Shown here: one piece after another, positions 14,601 to 28,000 of the stretch
Position numbering within the stretch: position 1 is the first letter of the stretch
How the letters are laid out: every line of letters starts with the position of its first letter
Source of the DNA: Bolinopsis microptera
Lineage: Eukaryota > Ctenophora > Tentaculata > Lobata > Bolinopsidae
Direction of reading: 5' to 3'
Length of the DNA: 64,000 nt
NCBI RefSeq assembly: GCF_026151205.1
Contig: NC_087077.1
Location: forward strand, 5,294,483-5,358,482
Translations under genes and position numbers: made by a program
The notes under the pieces: model-generated
The model's input: the letters and a program-made list of their open reading frames with translations, nothing else
Told to the model about the DNA's origin: nothing
Databases searched by the model: none

Positions 14601-15020
14601 ACGCACTGATAACGGTCGAAACACAACTGAAGACATATTATATTCTCATAACATTCATAGATTAGACTGTAACCGCGTGACAATGTGCGCCGCGCGCACC
14701 TCTTGTGGAAGAGGCGCAACGAGTATGTACATATTATCTCCACGCGTGCGCATCTAAAATCTGATGTCCGCTTGCGCCTCTTCCACCAGTGCATCCAGCT
14801 TTTCAGAATGAAGACGACACACTTTTTCACCCTTTTGAGATGTGATTCCAAAGGCTCAAAGGGCAAAGAATGGCTACCATCAACAGTGGAAATTGAATCT
14901 ACCATACTCCATAAACTATACGGACTCAGAACTGAAACAAACGCATCTCGAGTAACATTTATCTTTAATTTTATTACACGATCGAGCACACTACTCCAGT
15001 TCCTACATATTAATTTTATA
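11601..15020. other. Intergenic, no gene seen
   Basis: Minus ORFs of 121 codons (13474-13839) and 143 codons (14558-14989) lack recognisable features. A 14-bp inverted repeat TGGAAGAGGCGCAA (14706-14719 against 14772-14785) lies inside the latter. Confidence 0.5.
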
Positions 15021-15345
15021 GGGGGGGGGGGGGGGGGGGCAACGCCCCAAAAGGCCCCAAAAAGCCCCGATTTCTAGGGCCCTTTTTGGATTTTCGATAT
15101 GTGTAGGGCCTTTTGGGGCCCTAGAATTAACTTCAATTTCATCAAGTATGCTATATGCTAAGTGCTTTAATAATATTATCTGACTACTTGCACAGTACTT
15201 TTATGTTTATTTGAGTGTATTTACATGGAGATTATGGTCCATAAACACTATCAAATAGTGGTCAGGGTCAAAATGCCCCAAAAGGCCCCGATTTCTAGGG
15301 CCCTTTTCGGATCTTCGATATGTGTGGGGCCTTTTGGGCCCCCCT
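15021..15345. repeat. Two GGCCC hairpin modules preceded by G19
   Basis: Module 1 (about 15046-15123) and module 2 (about 15272-15345) share GCCCCGATTTCTAGGGCCC, TTCGATATGTGT and GGGCCTTTTGGG. Within each, AAAAGGCCCC pairs with GGGGCCTTTT. Module 1 is preceded by 19 G. The block lies beyond the likely GLDC 3' end. Confidence 0.8.
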
Positions 15346-15922
15346 TTATACCTCACTAGCCATTAAAGTGAATAAATGTGGCACAGTGTGTGACGTTATT
15401 AGTGATTGTGGATTATTACTGCATTATTTGGATTTACAGCTCCAGATATCGGCTCCAGATACCGTCTCAATTTAGTTTATTAAAAATGATACTTTCCGTA
15501 CCTGATCGGAATTTGTGTATGATCGTTTTCATATCGTATTTATCGTTAAATAAGTTAAACAACAGTTTCATATAAGTACGAATAACATAAAAATTTCAGT
15601 AAAAATCCAAAAATCAACAACTGAAACTATATTGTATATATAAGTTACGGGTGGTATGAATACGAACAAAATCTTTAAGTTAACTGATATAAAAATACTG
15701 CGGGACGGTTCCCCGAATAACAATAAAAACTTTCTTTCCACAACAAAATTTGACCGCATTGGTCTTTAATCTATAAGTCTTTTACAACTGAAAAACTTCG
15801 GGTCACAGATTACAACTGTATAAAGTTCACAGTGCCAATAATATCAGTTTTCTTAACTTTCCAGCACAAAATCGAGTCCTAAAACCTAGAGCAGAGTCTA
15901 ACGACAAACACCGTTTCATAAA

Positions 15923-16066
15923 TTACTGCAGGACTGGAGGTGTCTCAAGATCTGAAATAGAGTACGCTTCGATTGGAGGGCACGTGCAAAACACGTGTTG
16001 ATCACCGTACGCGTCGTCCACACGTGCACAGGCGGGCCAGATCTTCTTGCTGCTTGTCAGCCACGG
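15923..16066 (-). CDS. GLDC: GLDC exon 21 (stop codon)
   Basis: Codes [38 protein letters not shown] and a short divergent tail ending in TAA at 15923-15925. Acceptor CCCTAAG. AATAAA on the minus strand at 15476-15481 could serve as a poly(A) signal about 440 bases downstream; this is not tested. Confidence 0.95.
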   Translation of the reverse strand, partial: PWLTSSKKIWPACARVDDAYGDQHVFCTCPPIEAYSISDLETPPVLQ

Positions 16067-19000
16067 CTTAGGGACAGTTTGGGTTAGAAACTGGGCGTTG
16101 TAGAATAACTAATAAGATGGATTGTTGGTGTGTTTAATGATAGCTAATCAGGTATTATCATGGACTAAATAAGAGAAGATAAGTTTTCAATATAAAACAT
16201 CAAAGATATTTCCTTGTGTTTGAAGTTGCACCCACCAGAGGGAATGCAGCCTTCTTTCTAGAGTAGGGTCGGTCCCAGATATCCCCGGTAATTGCTTCCA
16301 TGGTATGTGGGGAGTTCTTTACAACGTTCATGTCAATATCTGCTGTTCCATCTTGGATCTCCTGTATCTCTTGTCTGATACCTAAAATTAAAGATATTTA
16401 AAATAACATATTTTCCTACAGCAAGCATTTTCAATTTTACTTCAATAGGTATTAACTTCTGATTTTACAACTGGTTGATCTGTAATAAATTAACAGATAT
16501 TCTTTATAATCTGCTTTACATTTTTTTAAACAGAGTTAGCGAGAAGCTATTTAAACTCTTAAACACAATTCTAAATATAACAATTCATGTTAGCTTCAGT
16601 AAAATTAATGCTTAAATGTAATATGCAGAATAATGCTGAGGAGTAAAAACTTGAAAGTCCGTTGGAGCAAAATAAAATAAAAAAGGGTTTCACTAACTAA
16701 TCAAAGCATCACAGAAGCGGTCGATTTCGGCTTTGTCTTCACTCTCAGTAGGTTCTATCATAAGTGTGTTAACTACCGGCCAGCTAGTAGTGGGCCCGTG
16801 GAAACCTGTTAGGGGGGGTCAGCTTTTAGCTGTTGGGGGGGGGGGTTAGCTTTTAGCTGTTAGGGGGTGGGGGGCTAGCTTTTAGCTGTTAGGGGGCGGG
16901 GGGTTAGCTGTTAGGGGGTGGTGGGTTAGCTTTTAGCTGTTAGGGGGGTGGGTTAGCTTTTAGCTGTTAGGGGGCGGGAGGTTAGCTTTTAGCTATTAGG
17001 GGGTGGTGGGTTAGCTTTTAGCTGTTAGTGGGTGGGGGGCTAGCTTTTATTTATTAGATAAATCCTCTCAGTCGTATGTTTAAAGCTAGACAATTAATTG
17101 TAATTTTGTTGCTCTTATGAGTGGGCCTATCATATAATTTGATAGTTGGGGACGAAGTGAGAGTCTCCACTTAGTGTTTAAAACGTCGACAATAAATTTT
17201 ATACTAATTACAACATTAAAAATCTATTACATTTATTCAGCTATGTAAGAAGTTATTGTAACGTCTCGTCCATGACAAAGGCGTGTACCGAAACGTCGAC
17301 AACTATTTGTTTTAAACTCTCACTTCGTCCCCAACTATAAAATTATAGAAAATTTATTTTTTAAATCGTTGTTGTCAGTCGTTGTCTATCTAACCGACAG
17401 GCTTAGCTAGCGGCATATAATTATAACCGATAAAAGACAAATAAAAGGGGATGAAGAATGATCCTGGCTTCAGTATTATAGTAAACCTGCTACGAAAGCC
17501 ATGATGTTATATTGTTTACTATTGATAATCGCAATCATTGTATCGTGATGTTGCCAGAAGATAAAATTGAGCAGTAAATTTTTAAAAGTCTGGACCATTC
17601 GAGTAATTGGCCATTATATAATAAATGTAATTGCCGTTTAAGACCTTGCTATACTTATTATATATTTCTATAGGTATAAATCAAATCATTTCAAAATTTA
17701 AAGGTTAATGCTAATGCGGTAAAATGGTAATTTCAAAAAAAAACATCAAAACGTCATTTCTTTCCGAAACCCCTTTTTAACCTCTTATACAAGGTCCTCA
17801 AGGAACAGACTCATTTGTGCTATATTTCTATTTTTCGTCAGAATGATGGTTTCATTTCTATTCTAGATCAAAAGTTTTTAACTTATTTGGTCTTTTATTT
17901 TTAGTAATGAAAAAAATACGAACCGTAGTCTTGAAGTCGTTTTGCAATGTCCATGACTCCTACAGTGGTTCCCGGGAAGTTTCGTGTATCCAGGATAAAC
18001 TCGTGAGCACAGAATCCATTATCGTTTCTAAACATGATAGGATAGTGTTCTTCTAGCCGCTTTGCCATGTAGTTGGCATTCAAAATGGCCACCTGTGATT
18101 ATAGGTATGTTTAAATAATTCAGATGGCAAGATCCCTGTTTTGGCCAACTTGGCCCTGGTGCTGGTAATCTAAATAAGTTTATTAAATAGCGAGGAGGAG
18201 GCGGGGGTTAGGATTACAACTATTTCTGAAGCTGAAGACGATTTATAATTGTATTTTGAAAGCTCCTACTTAATAAAAATGTCGTATCACTTATTTGTTT
18301 TAAACAACCCCCTACACAGTTACAACCTGTTCCGTTACCTGAGTAGCAGAGCGCAGTGCATCAGCTCCCATAAGTTTAATGTAAGCCCAGGAGATAGGCA
18401 GGATCAAGGCTGAGCCGTAAGGGGCAGCTGAGACCTGTCCGAAGGGTCTGGCACCAGGGTAGTCAGTCTCGATGGGAGGCTGGACATCGTGTCCAGGCAG
18501 GAAGGGAGCCAAGTGAGCTTTCCTGAAAGATTTGCGTTAGCGATTTTAAACATTGGGTATTTTGAGTACAATCACATAATCTGAAGGAAAAATATGAAAT
18601 TGTTCTGATATGATACAAATCTGACGGGCATGGAAACACATGGAAAGTAAGAATATCAAGTAAAAAGTGTAAAGAGTAAAGACTGACACTCCGATAGGTC
18701 CAACACCCGGACCGCCTCCACCATGGGGAATACAGAAAGTCTTGTGGAGGTTCAGATGAGAAACATCTGCTCCAAACTTACCAGGTTTACAAACACCAAC
18801 CTGAGCAGTTGTAAAATCAGTTCATAAAACTGGCATTTCTAACAAAAATGTTGGAAAAAGTTACTGTAACTTAAAATGATCATGATATACACTCATAGGG
18901 TGTCTAGACAAAACTAGATTGTGATTTATTTCATAATTTAAACTATTGGTATCATTGATTGTGACATCACCCTCAAAGCAATCACATTATTGAAAATTCA

Positions 19001-22000
19001 GTTATCGAAAGAACTTTGACAGTGGTCGGACAGACCGCATTTCTCTAATTAGGCAGCTGAATGATCGAAACTTGACAGATTTCTTACCATGGCATTCATA
19101 TTAGCTCCATCAAGATAGACTTGGCCACCATAGTCGTGTATAGTCTCGCATAATTCCCTTATGAATAAAATTGTTATAAATTAGTGAATTGAGAGATATC
19201 GTACACATACAAAAAGTGTAACTAGTCACATGGTAGCATGGTTATTTTACTGAAAACTTCCCAAATTCTCCTGCACAAAAACAGCTTAATTACCGGACTG
19301 AAGGTTCGAAGACTCCGTAAGTTGAGGGGTACGTTATCATGATGCAACTCAGATTCTTTTTATACTTCTCACACTGAAAGATTTTTCATCAATAAGTATT
19401 GGATCTCATACGATGGGGGGATATTAAAACATGCACACATACCAAAGTTAGAATGATTTAACCAACCTGAAGCACCTCACAGTCACCAATAATTATGTCA
19501 TGATGTGGCTGGCATCGTATGAAAATATAAACTGTGCGCGGCACAAAAATGTTTACCAGCGAGTTTTCTCGCGTTAACGATGCACAACTACCAACAATAT
19601 ATTTTTCCGCGCCTTACATTACTACGAACTACTAGCAAACGTTCAAACGTTGCCAAGAAATAGCACGTGCATGGCAGCCGTACTTTTAACGACTAGAATG
19701 CTCGTTATCGTATGTTTCCGGAAAGTGCCAAGTGGTGATTATTCTATATAGTAACCTTTTCTTTGACGTCAGCCATATCTATCTCTCCGTTGGGCATTGT
19801 CTTGACAACGACTACAGTCATTCCTGCCATCTGTGCGCTAGCTGGATTCGTGCCATGGGCACTTACTGGAACCTAAAAATTAGGAATAATTAACACAATA
19901 AGGACTGTAAATAGAGGGAATGAAAGAGTAACGAATAAAACATTCCAGAGAAATAACTCACTTTACGTAGTAAACAACTCGATTAACTTGAATATTAACA
20001 AGAATCCTCTCGTTGTCGCATACACAACTCACAATTTCCTCGACGGTAAGGAACAGAAAACATCATATCAAACTGTAACATTAGGATGACATAATTAACA
20101 TAATTAACATAATTAACATAATTAACATAATTAACATAATTAACATAATTAACATAATTAACATAATTAACATAATTAACATAATTAACATAATTAACAT
20201 AATTAACATAATTAACATAATTAACATAATTAACATAATTAACATAATTAACATAATTAACATAATTAACATAATTAACATAATTAACATAATTAACATA
20301 ATTAACATAATTAACATAATTAACATAATTAACATAATTAACATAATTAACATAATTAACATAATTAACATAATTAACATAATTAACATAATTAACATAA
20401 TTAACATAATTAACATAATTAACATAATTAACATAATTAACATAATTAACATAATTAACATAATTAACATAATTAACATAATTAACATAATTAACATAAT
20501 TAACATAATTAACATAATTAACATACCAGACAGACGTCTCTGTGTCCTTGGCCGACGTCGTGCTGATACGCCCTGATAGCCATTAATCCAGCATATTCTC
20601 CCTGTGCTCCACTGTTAGGCTGGAATGAGACTGCATCGTATCCTGTTACTTCACACAGATCGTCGTGCAGCTCCTGGTAAATAATTACGTAAAATGAATG
20701 TCACATTAATTGGCATTATGTTACCGATTTAAGTAGGTTTTTGTGTCGTGGGTCATTGAATTTGAGAATATAACTCGAAGTTAGAGCTATTATATGATTG
20801 TTGAATGGTAAATGTATAATATTGAGAAGGAGGGAATTCTGGGCTGCATAGGAATAATATCGAAACATCGTGGAATTTACAACTTTACAGTCCACGTGCT
20901 TGACGATTCGTTACGCACATGTTAAATATTTGCTGCCTATAAAATAGCAGTTGCACGGTCAAGTGTTCTGTTCGAGGTAAGTGTTATAAATGTTCTACAA
21001 CTTGAAGACGAATTATAGTTTTAACATATCAGGCTAGGCTAATTATTGTCAAGGGCGTAATCCAAGATGCTAATTGATGAGCGGGGACATTTAGCCTCCA
21101 TTCACAGAGCCAATTTGCTAAGGAACTACGATCGATTGGCTTATTATAACCAAACTTATAATGACTAGGCTCTGTTAAGAAAGGATGGCTGGTCGGGGCT
21201 CAAAGGTCTAGTGGCCACTAGGTAAAAGCTGGCCATCGCTCACAAACTTTGCTTATCCACTGTATTCGATAGAGACACGACGCTTTCTAGTTGTATAACT
21301 ATGCGAATTTAGGTGAATGATTTCATGTTTGATAAATATTTTCTTGTATATGGCTCTGTGGAATGTAGGAAACATTTAAGGCATGAAATTGCCATGAATA
21401 ACTGCTAGCATTATGACTGCTAGCATTATGACTGCTAGCATTTGTCCAGCTGTTAGCATAATGTCTGCTAGCATTATGACTGCTAGCATTATGACTGCTA
21501 GCATAATGTCCTGGTGTTAGCTGTACCTTAATTAGTTCAAAGTATCCCTGAGTCTGATAAGCAGGAGCGAAGGGATGGAGGTTAGCAAACTCTGGTTTGG
21601 AGATAGGAGTCAGTTCGGAGGTAGCGTTCAGTTTCATAGTGCAACTCCCGAGAGGGATCATGGAATGTACCAGGGACACATCTTTCTTCTCCAAATACCG
21701 CATGTACCTGAAGGAGGAGGGGTCAGCCATCATGTTATTATGTCATCATTTTAATATTGAAGGATTGTTCATTGTTCAGTAACTCAGATTTGAGAACATC
21801 TTCAACAGTCGTGAAGATGTTATTCTTCTTAATTTCATTATAATATGAAGCTTTAAGATTGAACGTCAATAGTCATTAGTCAGTTACAATTTTGTCATGG
21901 GATTTATTGTCCGGAAGGGTGAAGGAAAAGACACGACACTACCAGGTAGTACAGTCAAATCCGTCTTTTTGTCGGACAAAATTCGCAACAAAGCGATTTT

Positions 22001-25000
22001 AACGGGATATGGTCGGGACAGGTCCCAGGAATCATTCCAGAAAAGTCCCAAAAAATCTGACTTGAGCAAAATCCACAATTACCACTTTTTTACCACCTTT
22101 TTACCACTTTGGTTTTCCGCAAATAAGTCACGTTCTGAATATCCTAGAAGATTCTAGTTTAAAGCAGTGTGTTTAGGAAACAAAGGAGAACAACTTTTTA
22201 TTTAACAACTTTTTCAAAAATAAATTATTTAATTAATTAATTAAATAATTAATAAATTTTCAAATATTTAAAAAATATATTTTCATAAAAAATGTTCACA
22301 ATTACATTACACGTACAATGAACTAATTTTCATAAAACTTTTGAAAATTTTCACTTTCAATATTTTTGACATAAATAAATTTTCGAAATTTGTAAAGAAT
22401 AACCACTTTTTACCACATTGGATCTCCGCTAATAAAACGACTTCTGAATGTCGTAGAAGGTTGTAGATTGAACCGATGTGTCAATAACATAAGAGAGAAC
22501 AACTTTTATTCGCCAACCTTTGGATTAGATAATTAATTAATCAGTTAATCAATTATTTAACAAATATTCGAAAATTATAAAAATTATTTTCGATCAAAAT
22601 ATTTTAAAATTGCATAACACGAATAATTAACAATTTTTCATTAAATTGATTGGGAAATCGAAGCAGCACTTTATATTACCATATATATAAGTTAGATACT
22701 TATGAGTCCTCAGCTGGCACATTGGTGCAATTGTCCTGACATTTGAGGCAGGTTGATCCACAATGTATTCCTGCTTTTCTGCTTGAACAAGCATTGCCAC
22801 AACCTGACTTTAAACAGTTGCAACTGATGTTTTGAATGAACGTGGTCGTTAAATACCATTTATAAATCAAAATATCCTCCAAGTTTAGGGGGAGTGGGGG
22901 TGCCGTGAGTTAATACACATTACACATGAGTCTTGTAATCAACATAATCGTGTTTGCGAACATGCTGTTAACTGCACATTGCAATAGGCCATTACATTCG
23001 GAATATGATCTGAATTCTGAAAAGATATTGACGCGAAACAGACTGAAAATGACGAAGTCATCAAGCAATTCGTTTATCTCGTTAGCGAAATTGATTGGGT
23101 AATCAATGATTACCTAATCGCTAATCATGCGACAGGGTGCTACGATACCGTAATTGGGCTTTGTGCACGATCCCTATAGTGGGAATCTAGTGCACTAAGC
23201 TACGGAGAAACAATACCCTAGCGTATGCACTCCTACTAAAGGCCCTTTATTATTACTTACTTACTTGGGTTGGGTTCCGAGCTAGAGTGCTACCAGGCCA
23301 AGAATGTCTTGCATATCCACCGCCAAGTAGTAGCGCGTCAGAGGCACGTGCCACCGGCCCACTCCAGCATTGAGTTCTTGTTCTGTCCAGTGTACCCAGG
23401 TGTTGAATGGTGGAGTGTCAGGGAATTCATTGAGGAAAGCATCAAGAGCAGGTTTGAAAGCTACGGAGAAACAATACCCTAGCGTATGCACTCCTACTAA
23501 AGGCCCTTTATTATTACTTACTTACTTGGGTTGGGTTCCGAGCTAGAGTGCTACCAGGCCAAGAATGTCTTGCATATCCACCGCCAAGTAGTAGCGCTTC
23601 AGAGGCACGTGCCACCGGCCCACTCCAGCATTGAGTTCTTGTTCTGTCCAGTGTACCCAGGTGTTGAATGGTGGAGTGTCAGGGAATTCATTGAGGAAAG
23701 CATCAAGAGCAGGTTTGAAAGCGGTCAAGGTTAGGATGGACTTGATGCTAGGAGGGACCACGTTGTACAGTGCAGACTGCAGAGGCTCTAGAGGCAAAGG
23801 AGTTGACCTCAGGTTATTGACACTAGTGTACTTGGAGGACCCTAGTGGTCGTATACACGTAGTTCCGTATCGTGAGGTCTCGCGGAAGTTGATGTTCATA
23901 CTGTTTGGAGTAAGATTGTTATAGATCTTCCAAACTAGGATGATAGTGTATCTCTCACGACGCCTTTGAAGGGAGTACATAGACAGGCGACGGAGGCGTT
24001 CCCAGTAGTTGAGATTTCCAAGACCCTGGATTTTAGCAGTGAAGGATCGTTGAACTGCTTCGAGTTTAATAATTTCGCACTGCATGTGAGGAGACCACAG
24101 AGGACAGCAGTATTCCAGATGAGATCGTACGTAGGACTTGTACAGGAGCATCATGGTCGCTACATCTTACGAATAAGTTCTCTTCTGGGCTTGGGAATGG
24201 AGGATTGTGATGACACTTGGATGTTTCTGCTGTGCGAGGGAGCGTGCTTAGAGCATATGAACGCTACCTTGTCTTCAAACAATGTCCAAGCTGTATCCTG
24301 ATCGTTGCTTGGGTCAGTGATAGAAGCCCAGTCTACTTCTACCAGTTCTGCATTAATGGCATCCCAGTCTGCAGAGTTTAAGTTAATGTCATCAAGGAGG
24401 CAGGAGGGGTGAAGACTGGCCGTTCCGGAGTCTGCGAGGGGAGGAGGAGTTCAGGATTGAGGAGAGTGCAGCTCACAATGTCATGATCTGATAACTCTGT
24501 CTTGATGAACTGTTGGAGGGTAGAGAGGCATTCATCAAACTTGTCAAAAGGAGCTGAAGGGGGCCGGTAAATGCCCGCTATCACGATGTTAGCTTCTTTA
24601 CTGTAGATGGCGACAAGTTCACAGTAGGAGTTTGAGAAGGACTTTGTTTCTTCTGCTGTGATGGAGTTGTGGAGATAGGTAGCGGCTCCGCCACAAGCTC
24701 GACTGGTACGCTCCGCTCGGTAGCCGGTATAACCTGGGATGTGAACCTCCGCATCTAAGTGATACGACTTGAGGTGGGTTTCCGTCAAGGTGAAGAAAGG
24801 AGTGTGGATCGGGTTGGAGCTGATAGACTCTTGGAGGGCTTTCACTTTCCATCGCTGGTTGGTGATGCCAGGATTCATTCCTTAAATCAAATATTGAAGC
24901 TTACGCTTCCAAACGAACCAGTTTAACAATCTAGTTTAAAAGCACAACACTAAGTCGAGAGATGATGTGTAAATAGTTATTATCTATAATATAATATTAA

Positions 25001-28000
25001 TAGTATCGTACAAATTTGGATATTTTACCGTTTATTCCATTTATCTGCATCTCTTTTTATCTGTTATCTAATCTATGTGACGGTGTTTGTTCTATTATTC
25101 AAGTAAATTCATTTTACGTTTTACGTCACGGCAAAGATTTTTGGTAAAAATTATATTTTTGAAATTTTTAAAAATTTACTTATCATCTAATTAATTAATC
25201 GATTAATTATCTAATCCAAAGGTTGGCGAATAAAAGTTGTTCTCTTTTATATTTTGAACACATCGGTTCAATCTAGAACCTTCTACGACATTCAGAAGTC
25301 GTTTTATTAGCGGAGATCCAATGTGGTAAAAAGTGGTAAATAGTGGTTTAGTTATTCTTTACAAATTTACTTATCATCTAATTAATTAATCGATTAATTA
25401 TCTAATCCAAAGGTTGGCGAATAAAAGTTGTTCTCTTTTATATTTTGAACACATCGGTTCAATCTAGAACCTTCTACGACATTCAGAAGTCGTTTTATTA
25501 GCGGAGATCCAATGTGGTAAAAAGTGGTAAATAGTGGTTTAGTTATTCTTTACAAATTTTACAAGTCCAAAATATTGAAAGTGAAAATTTTCAAATTTTT
25601 TATAAGAATTAGTTCAATATACGTGGAATTTAATTGTGAACATTTTTTATGAGAATATATTTTTTAAATATTTGAAAATTTATTAATTATTTAATTAATT
25701 AATTAAATAATTTATTTTTGAAAAAGTTGTTAACTAAAAAGTTGTTCTCCTTTGTTTCCTAAACACACTGCTTTAAACTAGAATCTTCTAAGATATTCAG
25801 AACGTGACTTATTTGCGGAAAACCAAAGTGGTAAAAAGGTGGTAAAAAAGTGGTAATTGTGGATTTTGCTCAAGTCAGATTTTTTGGGACTTTTCTGGAA
25901 TGATTCCTGGGACCTGTCCCGACCATATCCCGTTAAAATCACTTTGTTGCGAATTTTGTCCGACAAAGGCTCAAATAAGGACGGATTTGACTGTACTAAG
26001 GCTGATTATCGACCTATTATTTTGATCACCAGTTTAGAGTTGGTCTAACAAATTTTACGGTATTGATAGAAGAGAATTCTGGAAAATATCGATAGTGAAG
26101 AATTCTGGAAGTTGCTGTTCATATTTGGGTGAGTTGCACATTACGATAATCGATAATTGAATCAATATTTCTTTAAGCACTGGCTCTAGAAAAAATGATT
26201 ACAGTTCAGTCGGTATTGATAAATGAGTGTTATATATCACGCAGTATGCTTCATTTACTGTGTGTACCGATTAGCTTATTAGAGAGCACGTGTTCCAATT
26301 AGAGGTTATATCAGTGTTCTAGAAGTGTAGCCATCTAGAAGTTTCTAACAACAAGAGAGACCACACAGTCCTGATACTACAATATTATAACATATAAGAT
26401 ATGAGTGTAAAGATGGAGAACGCATATCTGAGTTACAGATATGCGTTTTGTCTTCCCAAATAATTGCAAGTCTAGACAACCATCTCCAGATGAAAGACAT
26501 TGAAATGACCAGGTATGATAATTAATTGTGTTATTTTATAAAATAGGGTCGTGAACTATCCTGACACGTGACTAGTCAATCATATTAACCCCTTACCAAG
26601 GATGGAGCTGACAACATGACACACTTTAATCACCATGAATTCCATAGCATGACTGATTGTACATTGTACATTGTACATTGTACATTGTGCATTGTACCAT
26701 GTACAATGTACTAATGTACTAATGTACATATAATATCAAATATACTTGTTGGACACCTGACGTTCCAGTGAGTTACTTAAAAGGTATACTGTCAGTATCA
26801 TTATTATGTATTTATTCATTTAATTAGTCACCTTACGAGACATATTTAAAAGGTACAACAGTCGGTGGTTTTTCGGAAAAAAAACACCATATTTTCAGAC
26901 TACCAAAATTTAGGTCACCATCATTATTTTCCCCAAATTATTCGTCCCCAAATCATTTAGGTCACCGGAATTGTGTCCAAACAACACACAATTAAGTATG
27001 TCTCGTAAGGTATCTACTGATAGACGCTGCACCTGACGCATGGTTCAAGCACATAAAAAGGTTAAAAACGTGCGCGGTGTCAACCATGCATGTTATTATG
27101 TTATTATGGTGGACGACCATAATGATATGTAACTCGGGTATTACCTCACATTGAAGATTTGGCTAGTTGGCTTGTAGTGTGCCCTTCAGAGATGACCATG
27201 GTTTGATACCATATCTCAATGACGCTTATTATTCTGCATGTTCACGTTCACTCCCAGAGGTTGATACGAGAAATTTGTTGCAGTCACACGTTGTGATTCA
27301 TGATGAGTAAACTTGGGTAAGCTTTAATATTAAGCATAGAAACATGCGCCAAGAACTAGGCCCTAATGATAATTTCTGCGAACACAAAGTTAATACTATG
27401 TAGTATAAAAAGGCAAACCTTAGTTGAGTTGCAGCTCTGAATGAATGAAACATTGAGTGAAAGATGATTACCTTACAAGACTTTTTCATAACGTACGAAA
27501 TGCGACGGTTTTCCCGAAATTTCGCCATATTTTCGGACCGCCAAAATTTCGGTCGTCGTAATAGAATCCGTCGCATTATTTTTAGCTTATTTCAATAATT
27601 GTGGCTTCATCGATTCATTTTGTTCTTGAAAAGTTAGTGATATGATGGTGGGACAAATAAACACAATATTCCATGATGAATTTAATGTCAAGTAATAAGT
27701 TTTAAATTTACAATAAATTACATTTATGTGCTAACATAAACGTCTTATAAGAGACTAAGTCAAGATAAACAATTTAATACCAAACTCAATAAGTGAAACT
27801 AAAAGAGTCGAGCCGGACCCCTTAGAGGAAGATGAAGAAATCGATTTATAAGTTTCATTTTGTTTCAACATGATTTTACCGATTGTAGAAAATTTTGAAT
27901 TTCCTTTGTGTCAGAAAACAAAATGATGAAAAATACCCTTATTTTCTGTGACGTCCGAAATGTGACGGTTTTTGTTCAATTTCGCCATATTTTCGGACCG

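Larger units (their letters stand above)
21952..25993. mobile_element. Tc1/mariner-pogo-like inverted-repeat element (about 4.0 kb) with other transposons inside
   Basis: Terminal inverted repeats start CAGTCAAATCCGTC on each side and are flanked by TA (21950-21951 and 25994-25995), the TA target duplication of Tc1/mariner elements. Similarity between the arms runs for about 600 bases (21952-22560 against 25993-25360). It includes the box TTGTCGGACAAAATTCGC and a conserved stretch with repeated TTACCAC. The right arm has an extra internal tandem copy of about 206 bases (25155-25570). Between the arms lie a Cys-rich ORF remnant and an internally deleted LINE. No DDE transposase was recognised, so it is non-autonomous. 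Confidence 0.7.

Noticed and set aside
14558..14989. 143-codon minus-strand ORF
   Set aside because: Low-complexity basic stretches and an internal inverted repeat; no family match that I can recognise.
20081..20524. 147-codon ORF of Met-Leu-Ile repeats
   Set aside because: It is only the translation of the 9-bp minisatellite in GLDC intron 12.
21897..25966. Similar short ORFs in the two pogo-like arms (86 and 62 codons)
   Set aside because: They reflect the inverted repeat itself; protein similarity equals DNA similarity and no domain is visible.
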